From Actinomycetes bacterium (GTDB lineage Bacteria; Actinomycetota; Acidimicrobiia; Acidimicrobiales; Palsa-688), in NCBI GenBank assembly GCA_021808665.1, contig JAKBBA010000006.1, positions 40,937 through 104,936 of the forward strand: a stretch of 64,000 nucleotides of DNA, written 5' to 3'. The notes below the pieces were generated by a model. It ran no database searches. It saw nothing but the letters and a program-made list of their open reading frames with translations, and was not told where the DNA came from. Each line of letters starts with the position of its first letter. Positions within the stretch are counted from its first letter, which is position 1. Made by a program: the position numbers and the translations under genes. Below, one piece after another: positions 60,707 through 64,000 of the stretch.

Positions 60707-61945
60707 ATGAAAGAGGATGCTTCCAGCGTCGTTCCCCTACCGGCTGCGGCGTCGTCGCCTGGCGCGCCGGACCCCACCGACACTGCGGTACCGGGCGTCG
60801 ATCCCCGCACCGAGATGGCCGAGCTGGCCGCTGCTAGCGGTATCACGTCGGTGGAGATCATCGCCTGGCGCGACGCCGGGCACCCCGAAGCTGGAGGTTC
60901 GGAGGTGCATTCGGCGAGGATCGCCGAGAGGTGGGCCAGGGCCGGCCTCGAAGTTCGCGTCGTCGCATCACGCGCAGACGGCGCTTCGCGCGAGTGGGCT
61001 GGTGACGGCTACACCGTGAGCCGCCCGGCGGGTAGATACCGGATCTTCCCCTCGACCATGTTCCGAGGCGCGCGCAGACGGCCCATACCCGGGCGAGCGA
61101 CGGTAGAGATATGGAACGGAATGCCCTTCTTAACGCCGCTTTGGGCTTCGCAGCCTCGGGTCGTGCTGCTCCACCACGTCCACGACCGCATGTGGGACAC
61201 GGTGCTTCCCGGGCCGCTCGCCGCGGCGGGCCGCCTTCTAGAGACCCGGCTCGCCCCACCTCTGTACCGCAACACCCGGCTTGTCACCCTTTCGGCGTCG
61301 TCGAGGCTCGACATCGTCCGCCGCCTCGGCCTCGACCCTTCCAAGGTAGACGTGGTCCCCCCTGGAGTGGACGAAGGCTTCGAGCCGGGACGGCGGTCCG
61401 CGGCTCCGCTCGTAGTGGCGGTAGGCCGCCTGGTGCCCTACAAGCGTTTCGACGCCCTCGTCGATGTGATGGTGTCGCTCAAGGCCAGGCACCCGGAGCT
61501 GAAGGCGGTGATCGCAGGGGACGGCTCGCAGAAAGCCCACCTTGAGGCTCTCGTGGCGGCTCGCGGCGCGCAGGGTTGGCTTTCGCTACCCGGGCGGGTC
61601 GAGCCGGCCGAGCTGGTCAGGCTCTACCAGCGGGCGTGGGTCGTAGCTTCGAGCTCGGCTTTCGAGGGTTGGGGCCTCACGATCTCCGAGGCGGCCGCCT
61701 GCGCTACCCCCGCGGTAGCAAGCCCGATAGCCGGACACTTCGACGCCGTAGACGACGGCCGGACGGGATTTCTGGCCGAACCGGGAGAGGAGATGGTGGC
61801 GCGGCTCGACCTGCTCCTAAACGACCCGGCGCTGCGCCGCAGGATGCAGCACAACGCCCGCTCCAAGGCTCGCGAGCTGAGCTGGGACGTCGCGGCGACT
61901 GGCATCTTGCGGATCCTCGCCGAACAGGCAACTCTATGTAGGTGA
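60707..61945 (+). CDS. GT4 family glycosyltransferase
   Basis: The 412-aa product has an N-terminal acceptor domain with RDAGHPEAGGSEVHSARIAERW and LLHHVHDRMWDTVLPGP. The GT-B donor domain follows: VVAVGRLVPYKRFDALVDVM, AVIAGDGSQKAHLEAL, and SSAFEGWGLTISEAAACATPAVA, the E-x7-E type site. The first 45 residues are low-complexity and may not all be translated. It overlaps the next gene by 4 nt. The acceptor is unknown; the neighbours suggest an envelope glycan or glycolipid. Confidence 0.88.
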   Translation: MKEDASSVVPLPAAASSPGAPDPTDTAVPGVDPRTEMAELAAASGITSVEIIAWRDAGHPEAGGSEVHSARIAERWARAGLEVRVVASRADGASREWAGDGYTVSRPAGRYRIFPSTMFRGARRRPIPGRATVEIWNGMPFLTPLWASQPRVVLLHHVHDRMWDTVLPGPLAAAGRLLETRLAPPLYRNTRLVTLSASSRLDIVRRLGLDPSKVDVVPPGVDEGFEPGRRSAAPLVVAVGRLVPYKRFDALVDVMVSLKARHPELKAVIAGDGSQKAHLEALVAARGAQGWLSLPGRVEPAELVRLYQRAWVVASSSAFEGWGLTISEAAACATPAVASPIAGHFDAVDDGRTGFLAEPGEEMVARLDLLLNDPALRRRMQHNARSKARELSWDVAATGILRILAEQATLCR

Positions 61946-62739
61946 CCCAACGTGCTCTTGACGCTCTGCGTAGCGAATCCGACCGGCTTGTCGAGCTTGC
62001 GGCTACGTTCACTCCAGCGGAGTGGGAAGCGCCGAGCGGCTGCACCGGGTGGCGGGTCCAAGACGTCGTCTGCCACATGGGCTGCGTGTTCCACTCGATA
62101 TCCGACCCGGCGACCATCGAGTCCGGACCGCCCGACGACGTCGAAGCCGCCGCTGAGATCCCGGTGCAGGCTCGCAGGGCTTGGACTCCCGACCAGGTCG
62201 TAGAGTACTACCGCAGCTGGGCGTCGAGAGGATTCGAGACTCTCGCCGGTATGCAGCAGCCACCCGCGGCGGAGATGGAGGTGCCCCTCGGCAACCTGGG
62301 AACGCACCCGCTGCACCTCTTGGCGAACGCCTTGGTCTTCGACCACTACTGCCATATTCGCCACGACATTGGAGCGACCATCGAGCGGGCAGCAGCGCAA
62401 CCCCGAGACGAGGAAGCCCTGCACGAGACGAGGGTGTGGATGCTCGCGGGCCTTCCCCAGATGTGCGCAACGCAGCTGCGGGACGTGGTCACAGCACCTG
62501 TTGGATTGGTACTCGAAGGTCCAGGCGGGGGAAGCTGGGTCATCGAAGTCCCCGGGGATTCCCGACTGTGCCAAGTGACTCCGGGTTCCCCTTCGACTGC
62601 GGCCGCCACGTTGACAAGCAGCGTCCACGACTTCGTGTCGTGGGGAACGCGCCGCAAGTCGTGGCGAGACGGGTCGGTGACGATCAGCGGCGACAGCGAG
62701 CTCGCCGGATCCGTAGCGGACGCCATCAACGTTATCTGA
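61942..62739 (+). CDS. DinB/MDMPI-like (TIGR03083) protein
   Basis: This 265-aa protein has a four-helix DinB-like N-terminal domain: LRSESDRLVELAATFTPAEW, CTGWRVQDVVCHMGCVFHS (His 45), then FDHYCHIRHDIGATIE with His 135, 138 and 141 as likely metal ligands. The second half contains GGSWVIEVPG and an SCP2-like or MDMPI-C-like region. Related proteins include mycothiol-dependent maleylpyruvate isomerase, which fits the mshC gene in this window. The substrate is unknown. GTG 61942 overlaps the GT4 stop. Confidence 0.8.
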   Translation: MTQRALDALRSESDRLVELAATFTPAEWEAPSGCTGWRVQDVVCHMGCVFHSISDPATIESGPPDDVEAAAEIPVQARRAWTPDQVVEYYRSWASRGFETLAGMQQPPAAEMEVPLGNLGTHPLHLLANALVFDHYCHIRHDIGATIERAAAQPRDEEALHETRVWMLAGLPQMCATQLRDVVTAPVGLVLEGPGGGSWVIEVPGDSRLCQVTPGSPSTAAATLTSSVHDFVSWGTRRKSWRDGSVTISGDSELAGSVADAINVI

Positions 62740-62770
62740 GCTGGATCCGCCCGGCACGTAGCGCTAGGCG

Positions 62771-63757
62771 CTAGGTCGAGTCTCGTGCCGGGGTGTAGTG
62801 GCGCGACGCCGGCATCCACAGCACGATGACTGCGCCGGCGCCGCACGCGAGGCCACCAGCGCGTAAGATAGCCCATCCACCCGGGGCGAGTACCGGCTCG
62901 CCGAACACGACGCTCGCTCCGAGTAGAGCGCAAGCCGTCGAGGCGATGTTGGTGAGCGAAGCGATCAGCGACACTGGAAAGTCGGCCAGGCCGGCCTGGA
63001 AGGCTACTAGCCCTGCGGCGGTTACAGCCACGAAAAGCCAAGGGTAGGCGCTGGTAAGAGATGACAAGCCGCCTGCCAACAGCCCAGACTGACTCAGTCG
63101 GTCAGCGACAGCCTTCTCAGCGAGAGCACCGAGGCCGTAGAAGATTCCCGCCGACAAGGCCAGCGCGACGAGTCGGTGCCTGTCCATACCCGAGCGACCC
63201 GGCGGCGGCGAAGCCCGACCCGTCCCGTCCGGGACGCTTCGGCCCCGAGAGCGAGCCAAGGCGACGATAGAGGCTGCGCCGGCGAGCAGCGATCCCGCAG
63301 CCAACACCACCACCATCGCCCGCGCTGACACCGGCGGGACCGCCTGGCTGGCGCTCCTAGCCGACACGGCGACAGCCGACACGGCGACTAGGACCAAGCC
63401 GAGCGCGGCTTTGTGCCTGGGTTCGAGACGTTCACCGGTGAAGATGGAGCTCACGGCTGCTAGGGCGACGAGCCCACCGGCGAGGATCGGCTGAACCACC
63501 GAGACCGGCGCGAGCGTCAAAGCCAAAACCTGCAAACCTAGCGCTGCGATCATTACCACGAAGCCGGACAACCACAGGTTCGAGCGGACCGCTCGGCGCA
63601 AGAGGACCCCGATTCGGTCGGCAGGATCCGCCAGGGCTCCGAGCGCTTTCTTCTCGATGATGTAACCGGCGTCGTAGGCGACGGCGGACGCGGACGCTAA
63701 GACGGCCCCGAGAGCTTCGCTTGTCCCCCCGTTGGCGGATCCGAGCTCTAAGAGCAC
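62771..63757 (-). CDS. DMT superfamily/NIPA-like membrane transporter
   Basis: The 328-aa product has about nine or ten hydrophobic segments in two similar halves. The second half contains SLIASLTNIASTACALLGASVVFGEP, the usual DMT end region. A hydrophilic loop of about 35 residues near the centre is rich in Gly, Pro and Arg. Such proteins export metabolites or move Mg2+ (NIPA), but no residue here identifies a substrate. It converges with the DinB-like gene and ends 32 nt from it. Confidence 0.75.
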   Translation of the reverse strand: MLLELGSANGGTSEALGAVLASASAVAYDAGYIIEKKALGALADPADRIGVLLRRAVRSNLWLSGFVVMIAALGLQVLALTLAPVSVVQPILAGGLVALAAVSSIFTGERLEPRHKAALGLVLVAVSAVAVSARSASQAVPPVSARAMVVVLAAGSLLAGAASIVALARSRGRSVPDGTGRASPPPGRSGMDRHRLVALALSAGIFYGLGALAEKAVADRLSQSGLLAGGLSSLTSAYPWLFVAVTAAGLVAFQAGLADFPVSLIASLTNIASTACALLGASVVFGEPVLAPGGWAILRAGGLACGAGAVIVLWMPASRHYTPARDST

Positions 63758-63784
63758 CGGGGCTCACCCCCTAGCACGGCTTCA

Positions 63785-64000
63785 TCAGGTCTCATTCTGG
63801 CGTGCAGCCGCCCGCCGGCGGGCCGAGTTCCACCTCGCCCAGCCGGCGGCGAGGTCCCCGCCGATCAGAGCGAGAGCTGCCCAGGCTATGTCGTTGGCAG
63901 CGCTTAGCTGCGAAGGCCACGCTATAGAAGGCCAGTAGTGGTAGGTGACCTGCTCCCAAACGGCGTACGCAGGCAAAACCAGCAGTCCCCCTACAGCGAG
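63785..64000 (-). CDS. 3' end of a hydrophobic membrane protein, cut by the window edge
   Basis: The frame stays open to the window edge. The visible part starts LAVGGLLVLPAYAVWEQVTYHY, continues with SAANDIAWAALALIGGDLAA and ends with an Ala/Arg-rich tail RRRAAARQNET. One to two membrane segments are visible. The family cannot be named from about 70 residues. Confidence 0.6.
   Translation of the reverse strand, partial: LAVGGLLVLPAYAVWEQVTYHYWPSIAWPSQLSAANDIAWAALALIGGDLAAGWARWNSARRRAAARQNET

Noticed and set aside
62759..62773. Small palindrome TAGCGC-TAG-GCGCTA between two convergent genes
   Set aside because: A six-base stem with a three-base loop and no U-tract is too weak to call a terminator.

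Overview
The window reads as chromosomal DNA of a high-GC, Gram-positive-type actinobacterium. Four things point that way: a mycothiol ligase (mshC), an F420-dependent NADP reductase (npdG), a phosphatidylinositol-mannoside type lipid cluster (CDP-alcohol phosphotransferase, acyltransferase, PimA-like glycosyltransferase), and the actinobacterial gene order thrS-HIT-pgsA-patA-pimA-pdxS-pdxT-yebC-ruvCAB-queA-tgt-yajC-secD-secF-apt-relA-hisS-alaS-ruvX-mltG-aroE. A type IV pilus locus without a secretin, and Thr/Pro-rich linkers in several proteins, make an Acidimicrobiia-like lineage my best guess; that is inference. No rRNA, tRNA, CRISPR array, insertion sequence or prophage was recognised. Coding density is very high, many genes overlap by 4 nt, and no gap between genes exceeds about 275 bases.

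Layout. 1-2119 (minus): nusB, efp and a Xaa-Pro peptidase. 2161-2925 (plus): the prepilin peptidase pilD, alone. 2913-6480 (minus): a polytopic membrane protein, aroB and aroC. 6574-16052 (minus): the type IV pilus locus in transcription order PATAN/DUF4388 protein, pilB, pilT, pilC, terminator, pilA, hairpin, a pilM-pilN fusion, pilO and a small membrane protein. 16110-25404: aroE, mltG, ruvX, alaS, two small envelope proteins, hisS, relA. 25447-38277: apt, secF, secD, yajC, tgt, queA, ruvB, ruvA, ruvC, yebC, pdxT, pdxS, a degenerate M48-like protein and pimA. 38287-40087: the acyltransferase and the CDP-alcohol phosphotransferase. 40234-42300 (plus): an EF-G-like GTPase. 42307-46467 (minus): HIT, thrS, mshC, npdG. 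46529-47014 (plus): a thioredoxin-like protein.

46974-57137 (minus) is a late-cobalamin operon: cobU, cobS, cbiB, a CobC/CobD-type PLP enzyme, cobQ, cobN and a ChlI/ChlD-type fused chelatase subunit. It sits behind a clear cobalamin riboswitch (about 57176-57312). cobO lies divergently at 57341. These genes cover cobalt insertion, corrinoid adenosylation, amidation, aminopropanol arm attachment and nucleotide loop assembly; the corrin-ring methylation steps are not here. The end (57884-64000) holds a NUDIX hydrolase, a NERD protein, an acyltransferase-3, a GT4 glycosyltransferase, a DinB/MDMPI-like protein, a DMT-type transporter and a truncated membrane protein.

Most of the window is well-known housekeeping. 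The points that deserve a second look are: pdxS and pdxT in the same frame with only a TAG between them and no ATG/GTG/TTG start for pdxT; a PilT with an added MshEN-type N-terminal domain; the PilM-PilN fusion; a seven-codon leader ORF with its own ribosome site overlapping the EF-G2 start; a catalytically dead M48-like protein coupled to pimA; and an 18-bp tandem repeat inside a thioredoxin-like gene. I did not find a clearly new multi-gene system.
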